64,000 nt of DNA from Chryseobacterium sp. 7. GTDB lineage: Bacteria > Bacteroidota > Bacteroidia > Flavobacteriales > Weeksellaceae. The notes under the pieces are model-generated. The model was given only the letters and a program-made list of their open reading frames with translations. It was not told where the DNA came from and did not search any database. The stretch spans positions 1,488,001 to 1,552,000 of the forward strand of contig NZ_RCCA01000001.1 of NCBI RefSeq assembly GCF_003663845.1, written 5' to 3'. The position numbers and the translations under genes were made by a program. This document shows positions 28,153 to 37,365 of this stretch, piece by piece (position 1 is the first letter of the stretch; each line of letters opens with the position of its first letter).

Positions 28153-28292
28153 ATGAAAAAATATTTATTACCCTTATCCTATTGATAACTATAGCCTAGA
28201 TTAATGTTCAAATAGAACGAAATAAAGCAGATAATAGTCAGTATATTTTACTTATAAAATATGGATTAAGACCAATAATATTTTTTCCTTAG
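28153..28292 (+). pseudogene. Decayed short secreted-protein gene
   Basis: ATG at 28153 reads MKKYLLPLSY-stop. With a one-base shift near 28180 the frame continues LLITIA-(TAG)-INVQIERNKADNSQYILLIK to a stop at 28290-28292. Signal-peptide-like composition plus two lesions (a frameshift and an in-frame TAG where CAG would give an AQ cleavage site) point to a degraded gene 30 bases downstream of promoter module d. The original product cannot be identified. Confidence 0.4.
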
Positions 28293-28491
28293 AATCAGGC
28301 AAAAATTCTAAAACACAAATGAGAAAAAGCGCTTATACAAATATTCTAATTCCCTCGAAGATGGTATATGTTGCTTTTTCTCTTATTATTAGTATAGAAA
28401 TTTGTTCATCAAATTATAAAAAATAAAAAATTAACAGATAGTTTCAGATTTACAAGCATTGATATTTCTACCATTAAAAAATGAATTTATC

Positions 28492-28519
28492 AAAACCATT
28501 CAATTTTTGAATGGTTTTT
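28492..28519 (+). terminator. Terminator hairpin, right copy of the CCATTCA pair
   Basis: AAAACCATTCAA pairs with TTGAATGGTTTTT around TTT. It closes the decayed region and isolates the following lipoprotein gene. Confidence 0.85.
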
Positions 28520-28548
28520 GCATTGACTAATTAAAAAAAATTAGACTT

Positions 28549-29373
28549 ATGAAAAATACGATTGCTGTTATAGCATTATCTTCTTTCTTAGCAGTGATTG
28601 CCTGTAAAAAAAGTGAAAAAGCAGAAGCTGCAGATAAAATAGAAAACAAAGCACCTGAAGAATTTGTTGTAGACTCTGTGAAAGTAAATGATTCTGTGAA
28701 AATAACAGATTCATTAAAGCTTTCTTTCACTTCAAAACTCCTGGTTTTCCCAACAATAAAAGATAAAAAGCTGCTGGACAGTATCTATTTCCAGAATGAA
28801 AAAATTACAGACTTCTCTAAAGCCGGACTTCAGGCTTATCTTGATAGCGAAAAGAATAATTACTTCAACTCTGTGAAAAATGATAATAAAGACTGGGTTT
28901 CAGATGTCACTTATGCCCAAAATTGGTATTCAAGCTCACACATGAATTTAATTTCTAATACCAATGGCTATATGCATATACAATATACAGGAAGTGGCTA
29001 TGAAGGTGGTGCTCATGATAATTATGGATTTTCAGAAAGAGTTTTTGATCTTAAAAACAGTAAAAAATTAGAATTGAAAGATATTACTTCAATGCCTGAA
29101 AATAATATTGAAGCTATTCTGATGAAAAATATTGATAAAATGAACAGCGGAACGATGGATGGGGACGGCGAAGTAAAAAATTCGGAGATGTTGTTAATAG
29201 AGAAAATTCCGGCATCAGATAACTTCTATTTTGATGATAAAAACCTGTATTTTCATTACAGTCCATACGAAATTGCAGCTTTTGCAGCAGGAGATATTAC
29301 AATTCCTGTCTCATGGGAAGACCTGAAAGGGACTTTAAATGCAGAATTTAAAGAAAGAATGAAAATTAAGTAA
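28549..29373 (+). CDS. Lipoprotein with DUF4163/DUF3298 (RsiV/PdaC-like) domains
   Basis: 274 residues. The signal peptide ends at lipobox AVIAC (Cys19). After a charged linker (EKAEAADKIENKAPEEF) the domain reads FQNEKITDFSKAGLQAYLDS, then NLISNTNGYMHIQYTGSGYE, GGAHDNYGFSERVFDLKNSK and YFHYSPYEIAAFAAGDITIP. The GGAH segment and the FHYSPYEIA...AxG end are hallmarks of the DUF3298 fold known from RsiV, which binds lysozyme in Bacillus. Whether this protein binds muramidases is not known. Monocistronic between two terminators. Confidence 0.82.
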   Translation: MKNTIAVIALSSFLAVIACKKSEKAEAADKIENKAPEEFVVDSVKVNDSVKITDSLKLSFTSKLLVFPTIKDKKLLDSIYFQNEKITDFSKAGLQAYLDSEKNNYFNSVKNDNKDWVSDVTYAQNWYSSSHMNLISNTNGYMHIQYTGSGYEGGAHDNYGFSERVFDLKNSKKLELKDITSMPENNIEAILMKNIDKMNSGTMDGDGEVKNSEMLLIEKIPASDNFYFDDKNLYFHYSPYEIAAFAAGDITIPVSWEDLKGTLNAEFKERMKIK

Positions 29374-29376
29374 ATT

Positions 29377-29404
29377 AATGCTTCCAGTTTAAGGAAGCAT
29401 TTTC
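29377..29404 (+). terminator. Terminator of the DUF3298 lipoprotein gene
   Basis: AATGCTTCC pairs with GGAAGCATT around AGTTTAA, followed by TTCTATTTTT. It ends 14 bases before the next ATG. Confidence 0.8.
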
Positions 29405-29417
29405 TATTTTTGCGTTG

Positions 29418-30269
29418 ATGAAAAAAGTAGCATTTATTATCAATCCATTTTCAGCCAAAAAGAATTACCAGCCGTTTTTGAACGAGCTTAAAAATAAGGT
29501 TGAAAATCCATTATATTACGTTTCAGAATCTATTCTGGGAACGGATGAGTTCATTAAAGATCATTTTGATGAAGTGGATATTTTTGTCGCTATAGGAGGG
29601 GATGGAACTATTTCCACCGTGGCAAAAAATCTTATTAATACTGAAAAAATTCTGGCAATTTTTCCGGCGGGTTCAGGAAACGGATTTTCCAATGAAACAC
29701 AATTCAGTAAAAATCTGGACGAACTTTTAGAAAAAATAAAAGTCAAGAACTCCAGAAAGATTGATACATTTACGGTGAATGACAGGCTATCAATCAATGT
29801 TTCTGGGACAGGATTTGATGGTAAAGTAGTCAAAGAGTTTGAAAAAACGAGTCGTGGATTCAAAAACTACATCAAGGTTTCTCTGAAAACCTTCTTCAAT
29901 TATAAACCTATTAAGGTGAAGTTTTTTGATGAAGAATACCAACAGTATAACGGCCGTTATCTGATGATGAACATCGCTAATACGCGTCAGTTTGGGAACA
30001 ATGCTTATATTGCACCAAAAGCAAGTAAAAGTGACGGACTGGTGGATATGGTTTTGGTTAAGAAGTTTCCGCTTACTTATTCTGCACTGTTTGCTTTCAG
30101 GATGTTTACCAAAAGGCTGAAAGATGATGAATACGTAACGTATCTTCCGGTTTCCGAAATATCATTTAAAGTAAATACCAAAAACTGGCATCTGGATGGG
30201 GAATTCAATAAGATCAAATCACCTGTTCATATAAAAGTACAGCCAGCGAGTTTGAATATTTTGGTTTAA
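29418..30269 (+). CDS. Diacylglycerol/sphingosine kinase-family lipid kinase
   Basis: 283 residues from ATG at 29418; an in-frame TTG precedes it but the ATG gives the normal start MKKVAFIINPFSAKKNY. The nucleotide-binding motif IGGDGTISTVAKNL (about residues 57-70) and FPAGSGNGFSNET (about 82-94) are hallmarks of the DAGK catalytic domain (YegS/BmrU type); FDGKVVKEF and the C-terminal WHLDGEF match the second beta-rich domain. It probably phosphorylates a membrane lipid in the cytoplasmic leaflet; the exact lipid cannot be read. Confidence 0.9.
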   Translation: MKKVAFIINPFSAKKNYQPFLNELKNKVENPLYYVSESILGTDEFIKDHFDEVDIFVAIGGDGTISTVAKNLINTEKILAIFPAGSGNGFSNETQFSKNLDELLEKIKVKNSRKIDTFTVNDRLSINVSGTGFDGKVVKEFEKTSRGFKNYIKVSLKTFFNYKPIKVKFFDEEYQQYNGRYLMMNIANTRQFGNNAYIAPKASKSDGLVDMVLVKKFPLTYSALFAFRMFTKRLKDDEYVTYLPVSEISFKVNTKNWHLDGEFNKIKSPVHIKVQPASLNILV

Positions 30270-30380
30270 GGTTTTGAGTTGCTGGTTTGTTCGAGTTGCG
30301 GATTATACATAACATTGCACTCTGAACCCTGAATTCTCTCCCTAATCCCTGCAACCTAAAACCCACTATCTGCCGCCTAT
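30270..30380. repeat. Imperfect inverted-repeat spacer between convergent genes
   Basis: GGTTTTGAGTTGCTGG at the left pairs with CCCTGCAACCTAAAACCC at the right (about 13 of 16 positions), enclosing AGTTGCGG and CTGAACCCTGAATTC-like words. It separates convergent lipid kinase and dctA genes and might act as a weak bidirectional terminator. It is the clearest member of the low-complexity spacer family. Confidence 0.55.
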
Positions 30381-31661
30381 TTACATTTCCAGCTTTTTTT
30401 CCACTTCAGCCGGATGATCCAGGCAATATTGAAGCTGCTCTTTGTCAAGCTGTTTTTCCCAGTTGGCAACCACTACTGTTGCTACAGAATTCCCGATTAC
30501 ATTGGTAAGAGCTCTGCATTCACTCATAAATTTGTCAATTCCAAGAATCAAAGTCATTCCGGCAATCGGAATTTCAGGAACTACTGCCAACGTTGCTGCT
30601 AATGTAACAAATCCGGCACCTGTAACTCCTGCAGCCCCTTTTGAACTTAGCATAGCCACTAAAAGAAGCATCAGTTGCTTTTCAATCGGAAGATGAATGT
30701 TTAAAGCTTGCGCAATAAAAAGAGAAGCGAGCGTCATATAAATATTGGTTCCGTCGAGATTAAAAGAATATCCGGTAGGAACTACAAGACCTACAATGGC
30801 TCGTGAGCAGCCTGCTTTTTCCAGTTTTTCCATGATTCCCGGTAAAGCAGATTCTGATGAGCTTGTACCCAAAACGAGAAGAAGTTCTTCTTTAAGGTAG
30901 AAAAGAAGTTTAAAAATATTAAATCCATTATACCATGCTACGGCTCCCAACACCAAAACCACAAAAAGAATAGAGGTGATATAGAATGTTGCTACCAGAA
31001 ATATCAGGTTCAGTACAGAATGAAGTCCATATTTTCCGATCGTAAATGCCATAGCTCCGAAAGCTCCAATTGGGGCAAGCTTCATAAGCATATGAACAAT
31101 TTTGAAAACCGGAGTAGACAGATCTTGCAGAAAGTCTGTAACTTTCTGGCTTTTTTCTTTTGTTAAAACCAAAGCAACTCCCATTAAAATAGCCACTAAA
31201 AGAACCTGAAGGATATTTTCACCCACCAAAGGACTGAATAAAGTCTCCGGAATAATATTCATAATGAAGCCCGTAAGTGTTGATTCGTGAGCTTTTGCCT
31301 GATATTGTGAAACATCACCGGAAAGGGTAGAAGGATCAATATTCAAACCATGACCTGGCTGTAAGAGATTTCCGACTATTAACCCGATGATTAGAGCAAG
31401 GGTTGAAAAGGTAAAGAAATAGATCATTGCTTTGATAGCAATTCTTCCTACCTTTTTTAAATCGGTCATGTGGGCGATTCCTAAGGTGAGGGTGATGAAA
31501 ATAACCGGAGCGATTATCATTTTAACCAATTTGATGAATCCGTCTCCCAAAGGTTTCATCTTTTCTCCCAATTCAGGGTAGAACTTTCCCAGAAGAATAC
31601 CGGTAACAATGGCTATAATCACCTGGAAGTAAAGCTGATTGTATATTTTTTTTGCTTTCAA
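30381..31661 (-). CDS. dctA: Dicarboxylate/amino acid:cation symporter (DctA type)
   Basis: 426 residues, DAACS family, inner membrane. [19 protein letters not shown] starts TM1; [15 protein letters not shown] follows. HP1 is [20 protein letters not shown] (about residues 260-279) with the SSSES motif; TM7 is [20 protein letters not shown] (substrate- and cation-binding NLDGT); the HP2 region is [20 protein letters not shown] and TM8 [21 protein letters not shown] has the RxxTNxxG signature. These match DctA or GltP; uptake of succinate, fumarate or malate is most likely but glutamate/aspartate is possible. Confidence 0.9.
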   Translation of the reverse strand: MKAKKIYNQLYFQVIIAIVTGILLGKFYPELGEKMKPLGDGFIKLVKMIIAPVIFITLTLGIAHMTDLKKVGRIAIKAMIYFFTFSTLALIIGLIVGNLLQPGHGLNIDPSTLSGDVSQYQAKAHESTLTGFIMNIIPETLFSPLVGENILQVLLVAILMGVALVLTKEKSQKVTDFLQDLSTPVFKIVHMLMKLAPIGAFGAMAFTIGKYGLHSVLNLIFLVATFYITSILFVVLVLGAVAWYNGFNIFKLLFYLKEELLLVLGTSSSESALPGIMEKLEKAGCSRAIVGLVVPTGYSFNLDGTNIYMTLASLFIAQALNIHLPIEKQLMLLLVAMLSSKGAAGVTGAGFVTLAATLAVVPEIPIAGMTLILGIDKFMSECRALTNVIGNSVATVVVANWEKQLDKEQLQYCLDHPAEVEKKLEM

Positions 31662-31933
31662 AGAACAGTCGTTTTGTTTTTTTAAGGCCGAAAATTAAGA
31701 AAATTTATCTGAAAACATGACAAAAGTCATTGAAAAATCCCTGTAGAGATAATTAATATAAATTCATCTAGATACTATAATTGGGAAGATTTGAAAAAAA
31801 TGTCATTCGTTAGGTTTTCAATAACCTCGCAAAAGTATAGAAGGAAATTTTAACACGTCAAGTTTTGTCGCTATTCCCATTTACATTTGTTTTTAGAAGC
31901 GTTTCAAAAAAAAAACAAACAAAACACAATTTT

Positions 31934-34006
31934 ATGGAAAATATTTTAGACGATCTTAATGATTTTGACGAAGAAAGTAAAAGAATGCTTCGAGGAAGTC
32001 GTATCATACAATTCGGAGAACTAAGGAAAGGGATTTATGGAAATGATAAAGACCCTTTTGAAGACATAAAAAGGAATAAAACATTTGATGAAATCTCTAA
32101 TGAATATGTGTTGAGTACGCCTTTTGAGAAAAAGAGTACTTTTTATAAACCTACTACTGAAGATTATGATGCTTTATCCAAGGGTTTTTACACGGGTGGG
32201 ATTAATTATGAACTTCTTGCAAAAGATTTGAAAGAAAAATTAGGACTGATAAATAACTTCTTGTTTGAGCCAGAAAAGTATCTATTGGAAGATAAGACCG
32301 TTTATTCAGGTTCTTCCTCGTTTAATGCTCCTGTATTCAGTAGTATTAAAAATAACAAACCCTTTGTATATAAAAAGAATGATACAGAAATTCAGGCGAC
32401 TTTTGATTTAGCCAAATTAAATACCAGAAAAAATTTACTGAGTAACTCTTATAATTTTGGGATTTATTTTGACAATTATAAAGTGACCTATAATATTAAC
32501 TTTATCTATAAAGACGGAGAGAATAAGAAGTTTTCTGATGCACAAACGGATGCAACTGAAACTCCCTATGATTTCAAATTGAATGACGAATACATAGCAA
32601 TAAAACTTTATACAGGAAGTGCAGAAACCTTTATTGAATTTTTGAGAATTATAAAAGGTAATTCACAAGCTGAGCAAATGAAAAATGATATTATCCGATA
32701 TTATAAACATTTTTTTGCAACCGCTAAAAGCAACCCTGATATTATAGATGCTTTATATGAAAATATCCCTGATTTTGTTTTGGAAGTCCTTACAGATGAA
32801 ATGCTTTGGAAGGATTTTGTTTCTCTTTCTGAAAAAGCTATTGATACATCTGGTACTAATGAAAATCTTTCAGTCATTAATCTGTTAAAAGGTGTAAAAA
32901 ATGGTGTTTGGTGGAGCACGCAGGTTAATAACAGTCCTAACGTAGTAAGAAAAGTTTTGAATAAACTCAAAGCCAACTATCTTGAAAATTTCATTATTGC
33001 ATTGACAAAAGTGGGAATTAATGCATGGAAAGATTCTGATTACCAAAATGCGATAACCTATTCTCTCGAAATGAAAGACACGTTGAAAAATGGTGTTGTT
33101 GAAAACAGATTTGTGTATTGGAGCGGATTTTTGGAAAAAGAGAAGAAATTTGAAGTCGGTTTTACCATTCACTCTTATGAAAATGGGAATCAAGCTCCTT
33201 CGGAAAGTGGTTCTGAAACATTGGGCATAAATGAAGCCTTTACTCCGCTGAGAATATCAGATGAAAAGGAAGATTATTTTATACCTACAATTGTGGCGAA
33301 TTATTTCACTGAAAAGCAAATTGAAAATGACAGATGGACAATTTTAGAGAATATTACAGCAGGGTTACTACCTGAATTTGAATTAATTGCCTTTAGGAAT
33401 TTTTCTTCTTTAATTTCAAAATTAAGATATTCCAGATATTTAAAGGTTTTGGGAGAAAATCCTGCGTTTCAGAAAATATTAGTTGAGCTTTCCAGCACAA
33501 GGTATATGGCAAAATATTTATCTTTGGAAGAGGAAACGGCAGTAAGGCTTTATACATCAGGATATTATTCTGGTTTAAACAGAGCTTTAAGAGGAGAAAT
33601 TGCGATAACAGAAGAATATAAAGTATTTAAAGAGTTACTCAATAATGCTTTGAAGAAATTACCAAAAACAAGTTCATCTACTTTTTACAGGTTAGAAAAA
33701 ATGTCTCCTGAAATGTTGAGTAAAGAATATGCAATAGGTAAGACAATTGAAAAGAAAGGCTTTACTTCTTCTACTTATGATTATATGGCAGCAGAAGAAA
33801 TGATGTTTGATGATTCTGGTCTTAATGTATTAATAAAAATTACAGGAAAAAATGGTAAGAACATAGAAGATGCATCATTATTACCAGCAGAAAGAGAAGT
33901 GCTTTTTAGAAGTAATACCAAATTTGAAGTAGAAAGTGTAAAATTTGATGTAAGTCCTGTTGATAATGTAAGTCCCATAACAAGAGTAAATATAAAAGAG
34001 AGATAA
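31934..34006 (+). CDS. Large protein with C-terminal ADP-ribosyltransferase toxin domain
   Basis: 690 residues from MENILDDLNDFDEESKRM; an earlier in-frame TTG adds 23 unlikely residues. There is no signal peptide. The last 170 residues carry the R-S-E signature of the ADPrib_exo_Tox/ART fold: a helix AVRLYTSGYYSGLNRALRG, Arg586 in STFYRLEKM, GFTSST (609-614) and the ExE pair Glu653/Glu655 in LLPAEREVLF. ExE enzymes modify arginine or other side chains using NAD. The N-terminal 520 residues (with a WWSTQVNNSP block and a GFLEKEKKFEVGF segment) are not recognised and may be a delivery or structural region. A 95-residue gene starts 1 base after the stop. Flanking genes are housekeeping. Confidence 0.8.
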   Translation: MENILDDLNDFDEESKRMLRGSRIIQFGELRKGIYGNDKDPFEDIKRNKTFDEISNEYVLSTPFEKKSTFYKPTTEDYDALSKGFYTGGINYELLAKDLKEKLGLINNFLFEPEKYLLEDKTVYSGSSSFNAPVFSSIKNNKPFVYKKNDTEIQATFDLAKLNTRKNLLSNSYNFGIYFDNYKVTYNINFIYKDGENKKFSDAQTDATETPYDFKLNDEYIAIKLYTGSAETFIEFLRIIKGNSQAEQMKNDIIRYYKHFFATAKSNPDIIDALYENIPDFVLEVLTDEMLWKDFVSLSEKAIDTSGTNENLSVINLLKGVKNGVWWSTQVNNSPNVVRKVLNKLKANYLENFIIALTKVGINAWKDSDYQNAITYSLEMKDTLKNGVVENRFVYWSGFLEKEKKFEVGFTIHSYENGNQAPSESGSETLGINEAFTPLRISDEKEDYFIPTIVANYFTEKQIENDRWTILENITAGLLPEFELIAFRNFSSLISKLRYSRYLKVLGENPAFQKILVELSSTRYMAKYLSLEEETAVRLYTSGYYSGLNRALRGEIAITEEYKVFKELLNNALKKLPKTSSSTFYRLEKMSPEMLSKEYAIGKTIEKKGFTSSTYDYMAAEEMMFDDSGLNVLIKITGKNGKNIEDASLLPAEREVLFRSNTKFEVESVKFDVSPVDNVSPITRVNIKER

Positions 34007-34007
34007 C

Positions 34008-34295
34008 ATGGAAGATTTAAACAATAAACTAAATATTTTATTAGAGAAAGAGAAGGTTATTAAAGATGAAATTGAGATTATTAAGAAAGATTACAATTAT
34101 AATGATGGATTTTCAGATAAAGACGATTTAGAAAAATTCATTAAAGAAAATAGAAAAATCTTAGATGAGTTGACCAATATTAAAAAAGAAATAAGAGTAT
34201 TAAAATTAGAATTAATGACACCCGAAGAGAAGTTAGAATACTATCGCCAAAAGGAACTTGCTAAAGAAAAATATAAAAAATCTGATTTGAGCTAG
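34008..34295 (+). CDS. Small charged coiled-coil protein paired with the ART-domain gene
   Basis: 95 residues, nearly all helical and highly charged (LLEKEKVIKDEIEIIKKDYN, LTNIKKEIRVLKLELMTPEE), probably a coiled coil. It has no signal peptide and no known family I can name. Its ATG comes 1 base after the toxin-domain stop and a strong terminator follows, so the two genes form a closed two-gene unit. An immunity protein, antitoxin or chaperone is inferred from position only; most ART immunity proteins are globular or are ADP-ribosylglycohydrolases, which this is not. Confidence 0.7.
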   Translation: MEDLNNKLNILLEKEKVIKDEIEIIKKDYNYNDGFSDKDDLEKFIKENRKILDELTNIKKEIRVLKLELMTPEEKLEYYRQKELAKEKYKKSDLS

Positions 34296-34322
34296 TTATG
34301 ATTTAATTTGACCGTAGGTAAA

Positions 34323-34366
34323 AAATGATTGGTTCTACCTTAGTATTATGGTAGAACCAATCATTT
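34323..34366. terminator. Strong bidirectional terminator
   Basis: AAATGATTGGTTCTACC pairs perfectly (17 bp) with GGTAGAACCAATCATTT around a 10-base loop. It separates the toxin pair from the convergent ggt gene. The flanking T-runs are weak. Confidence 0.85.
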
Positions 34367-34423
34367 ATATTTATAAAATTTAATTAATTATAAAAGTTTA
34401 AACAGCTTTGGTGAATTAGTTAA

Positions 34424-36112
34424 TTATTCCACCGCTACAGAATCATCCCCACGCCCATCTGCCACAGCATGAATATTTCCTTTTTCGTCAAGGACAATCA
34501 TTTCTGTTTTGCCGATATATTTTGTTTTTTCAATCACATAATTTTTGCTTTTCAGCTCAGAAATGGTACTTTCCGGGAAATTATTTTCCACAGTAATGGT
34601 TTCCGGCAGCCACTGATGATGGAATTTCGGTGCATTCACCGAGGTATTGGCATTCAATTTAAAATCTACCACATTCACAATGGATTGATAGACTGAAGTC
34701 GGGATTGTAGTTCCCCCCGGCGTTCCCACAACCATAAAAGGCTTTCCGTTTTTAAGAATAATAGTTGGAGTCATAGAAGAAAGCATTCTTTTATTCGGCT
34801 GGATAGAATTAGCTTCTCCACCTACAGCTCCGAACATATTCGGTACACCCGGTTTGATAGAGAAATCATCCATTTCATTATTTAAAAAGAATCCAGCTCC
34901 TGAAACAAGAACTTTACTTCCGTAATATCCATTAAGAGTAGTGGTTACAGAAGCGGCGTTTCCGTCTTTATCCAATACGGAGATGTGAGTAGTCTGCATA
35001 GATTCTTTAGGCTGTTCTATAATTTTACCTACTTCTGCACTTGGAGTTGCTTTGTCAAAACTGAAGCTTTTCCATCTGCCTTTCAGATAGTCATCCGAAA
35101 TAAGGTAAGTGGTTTTGTCCTGAATAAAATCCGGATCGCCCATATATTCTGCTCTGTCTGCATAGGCTCTTCTTTCTGCTTCCGTCATGATCTGAACTGC
35201 CTTTGTAGAGTTTTGCTGGTATTTTTCAAGATTTTCGAAGCTGGCCATTCTTAGCATCTGGGCAAGAAGAACACCTCCGCTTGACGGCAAAGGCATGGTA
35301 ACTACATCATTTCCTTTGTAATCAAATTCAAGCGCTTTTCTTTCGGCGACTTTATAATTTTTAAGGTCTTCCAGGGTGATAATTCCGTTGCCTCTTTTCA
35401 TTTCAGCGACCAGAAGATCAGCTGTTTTTCCTTCGTAGAAACCTTTAGCACCTAGTTTTTGGATCAGCTTTAGTGTTTCTGCTAAATCTTTTTGAACCAG
35501 AAGATCCCCTGCTTTCCATGGAGTATCTTTTACAAAGAGAATAGAAGATTTATTATGTTTCTGGAATTTTTCCCTTTGGCTGTTCAGCATATCTGCTTCC
35601 TTGTCGGTGATGGCAAATCCTTTTTCAGCAAGATCAATCGCAGGCTGGATTATTTTTTCCATAGGAAGTTTACAGTATTTCAGCGTAGCAAAGAATCCAG
35701 CCACACTTCCGGGAACCCCTACGGCCAGTCTTCCGTTTTGAGAAAGATCAGTGTCTGCTTTTCCTTTTTTATCAATGTACATGTCTCGGGAGGCTTTTTT
35801 AGGAGCAGTTTCCCTATAATCTAATGTGAATTTTTCTCCATTACTTTTTACACCTACCAAAAATCCACCACCTCCGATATTTCCTGCCTGTGGATATACA
35901 ACAGCAAGAGCATATTGTGTTGCCGTAACAGCGTCGTAAGCATTTCCGCCCATCTTTAAGATTTTGGCTCCCGCTTCACTGGCTAATGGGTGTGCAGAGA
36001 CTACAACACCTTTATTCTTCACCTGTACTTCTTTGATAATATTGATATCTGTATATTGGGCCCAGCTAAGTTGAGCCGCCAACAGCATCGAAGCAATTAA
36101 AATCTTCTTCAT
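34424..36112 (-). CDS. ggt: Gamma-glutamyltransferase
   Basis: Cleaves or transfers the gamma-glutamyl group of glutathione; made as a proenzyme that cuts itself. I place the start at MKKILIASMLLAAQLSWAQ (562 residues); 31 further in-frame upstream residues lack signal-peptide character. The signal peptide indicates export to the periplasm. VSAHPLASEAGAKIL, GNIGGGGFLVG and the FTLDYRETAP Arg (substrate carboxylate) are typical. The autocleavage site is QTTHISVLD, nucleophile Thr374, and SMTPTI...GTPGGTTIP lies in the small subunit. It is divergent from tdh. Confidence 0.93.
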   Translation of the reverse strand: MKKILIASMLLAAQLSWAQYTDINIIKEVQVKNKGVVVSAHPLASEAGAKILKMGGNAYDAVTATQYALAVVYPQAGNIGGGGFLVGVKSNGEKFTLDYRETAPKKASRDMYIDKKGKADTDLSQNGRLAVGVPGSVAGFFATLKYCKLPMEKIIQPAIDLAEKGFAITDKEADMLNSQREKFQKHNKSSILFVKDTPWKAGDLLVQKDLAETLKLIQKLGAKGFYEGKTADLLVAEMKRGNGIITLEDLKNYKVAERKALEFDYKGNDVVTMPLPSSGGVLLAQMLRMASFENLEKYQQNSTKAVQIMTEAERRAYADRAEYMGDPDFIQDKTTYLISDDYLKGRWKSFSFDKATPSAEVGKIIEQPKESMQTTHISVLDKDGNAASVTTTLNGYYGSKVLVSGAGFFLNNEMDDFSIKPGVPNMFGAVGGEANSIQPNKRMLSSMTPTIILKNGKPFMVVGTPGGTTIPTSVYQSIVNVVDFKLNANTSVNAPKFHHQWLPETITVENNFPESTISELKSKNYVIEKTKYIGKTEMIVLDEKGNIHAVADGRGDDSVAVE

Positions 36113-36314
36113 ATGATTGTTTTTCTTGGAAGCAAAATTATTGAATTTTAAGTTAATCACAGCCTGATGATCATTGCATTTGATTTTTTCTTTTATTGAG
36201 ATCATCTAATTGAAGTTATATGTAGTTTATCAGTGTGATGTTTTTAAATACACCTTTTTTATTATGGTTGACATGTTTTTTTTACTTTTGTAGAATTCTA
36301 AAAAAATCTGAAAA

Positions 36315-37280
36315 ATGGAATCCTATACGGAAAGAATACTGATTACAGGTGCCTTGGGACAAATTGGTACCGAACTTACAAACAGACTTGTTGAAATTCA
36401 CGGCGCTGAAAACGTGGTTGCTTCAGGATTAGACAGATGGCAGGAAGGAATTACTGCTGCCGGGCACTATGAAAGAATGGATGTTACCAATACCCAATTG
36501 GTAAGACAGGTGATTAAAGATTACGACATCACTACTGTGTATCACCTGGCTTCGCTTTTGTCCGGAACTTCTGAAAAGCAGCCTATTTTTGCGTGGAAAC
36601 TAAATCTTGAACCACTGCTTCATTTTTGTGAAATGGCGAAAGAGGGACTTCTTAAAAAGATCTTCTGGCCAAGTTCAATTGCTGTATTTGGAAAAGGAAT
36701 TCCAAAGCATAATGTGGGACAAGATGTGGTGCTTAACCCAACCACAGTTTATGGCATCTCTAAAATGGCAGGGGAGAAGTGGTGCGAATATTATTTTGAC
36801 AAATATGGGGTAGATGTAAGAAGTATCAGATATCCCGGATTGATCTCATGGAAGACTCCGGCAGGAGGCGGAACTACAGATTATGCCGTTGAAATTTTCT
36901 ACAAAGCCATTGAAGATGGAAAGTATACAAGTTTCATTTCCGAGAATACAGGAATGCCAATGTTGTATATGGATGATGCCATCAACGCAACCTTAAAATT
37001 AATGGATGCTCCTAAGGAAAGTGTAACGGTTCGTTCTTCTTATAATTTGGGTGGAATGTCATTTACTCCGAAAGAATTGTCAGATGAAATCAAGAAAGAA
37101 ATTCCAGATTTTACGATTGATTATAACCCGGATTTCAGACAGGCAATTGCAGATTCATGGCCAGCTTCCATTGATGATTCTGTTGCGAAAAAAGACTGGG
37201 GTCTGACTTATGATTTCGGAATTTCTGAGATGACAAAGGACATGATTAAGAATCTAAAAGTAAAATTAGGGAAGGATTAA
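36315..37280 (+). CDS. L-threonine 3-dehydrogenase, short-chain (SDR/epimerase) type
   Basis: 321 residues with an extended-SDR fold: NAD-binding ITGALGQIGTEL (about residues 10-21, GxxGxxG), DRWQEG, and the catalytic YGISKMAGEK (YxxxK, about 143-152). SIRYPGLISWKTPAGGGTTD is the substrate-loop sequence typical of the threonine dehydrogenases found in Flavobacterium and eukaryotic TDH, as opposed to the zinc MDR type. It converts threonine to 2-amino-3-oxobutyrate. A TACTTTTG box at 36283-36290 is a candidate -7 element 24 bases before the ATG. Confidence 0.87.
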   Translation: MESYTERILITGALGQIGTELTNRLVEIHGAENVVASGLDRWQEGITAAGHYERMDVTNTQLVRQVIKDYDITTVYHLASLLSGTSEKQPIFAWKLNLEPLLHFCEMAKEGLLKKIFWPSSIAVFGKGIPKHNVGQDVVLNPTTVYGISKMAGEKWCEYYFDKYGVDVRSIRYPGLISWKTPAGGGTTDYAVEIFYKAIEDGKYTSFISENTGMPMLYMDDAINATLKLMDAPKESVTVRSSYNLGGMSFTPKELSDEIKKEIPDFTIDYNPDFRQAIADSWPASIDDSVAKKDWGLTYDFGISEMTKDMIKNLKVKLGKD

Positions 37281-37365
37281 TTAATGTAAAGTAAAACTTT
37301 AATTAATTTTCTTTTTAACGTTTGATTTTTAATATTTTATAGAATTTATATAAACTTTAATTTAA

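Larger units (their letters stand above)
27425..28548. other. Gene-poor, decayed intergenic region
   Basis: 1.1 kb, very AT-rich and without an intact ORF of useful size on either strand. It contains a terminator for the preceding gene (27712), a second terminator (27792), promoter module d (28065), a decayed short gene (28153) and a third terminator (28492) whose stem AACCATTCA/TGAATGGTT copies that at 27792. It looks like the remains of one or more units of the kind seen at 18.2-19.5 kb. Confidence 0.6.

Noticed and set aside
36283..36290. Full promoter for the threonine dehydrogenase gene
   Set aside because: TACTTTTG is a good -7 box but the nearest TTG is only 12 bases upstream, so I mention only the box in the gene entry.
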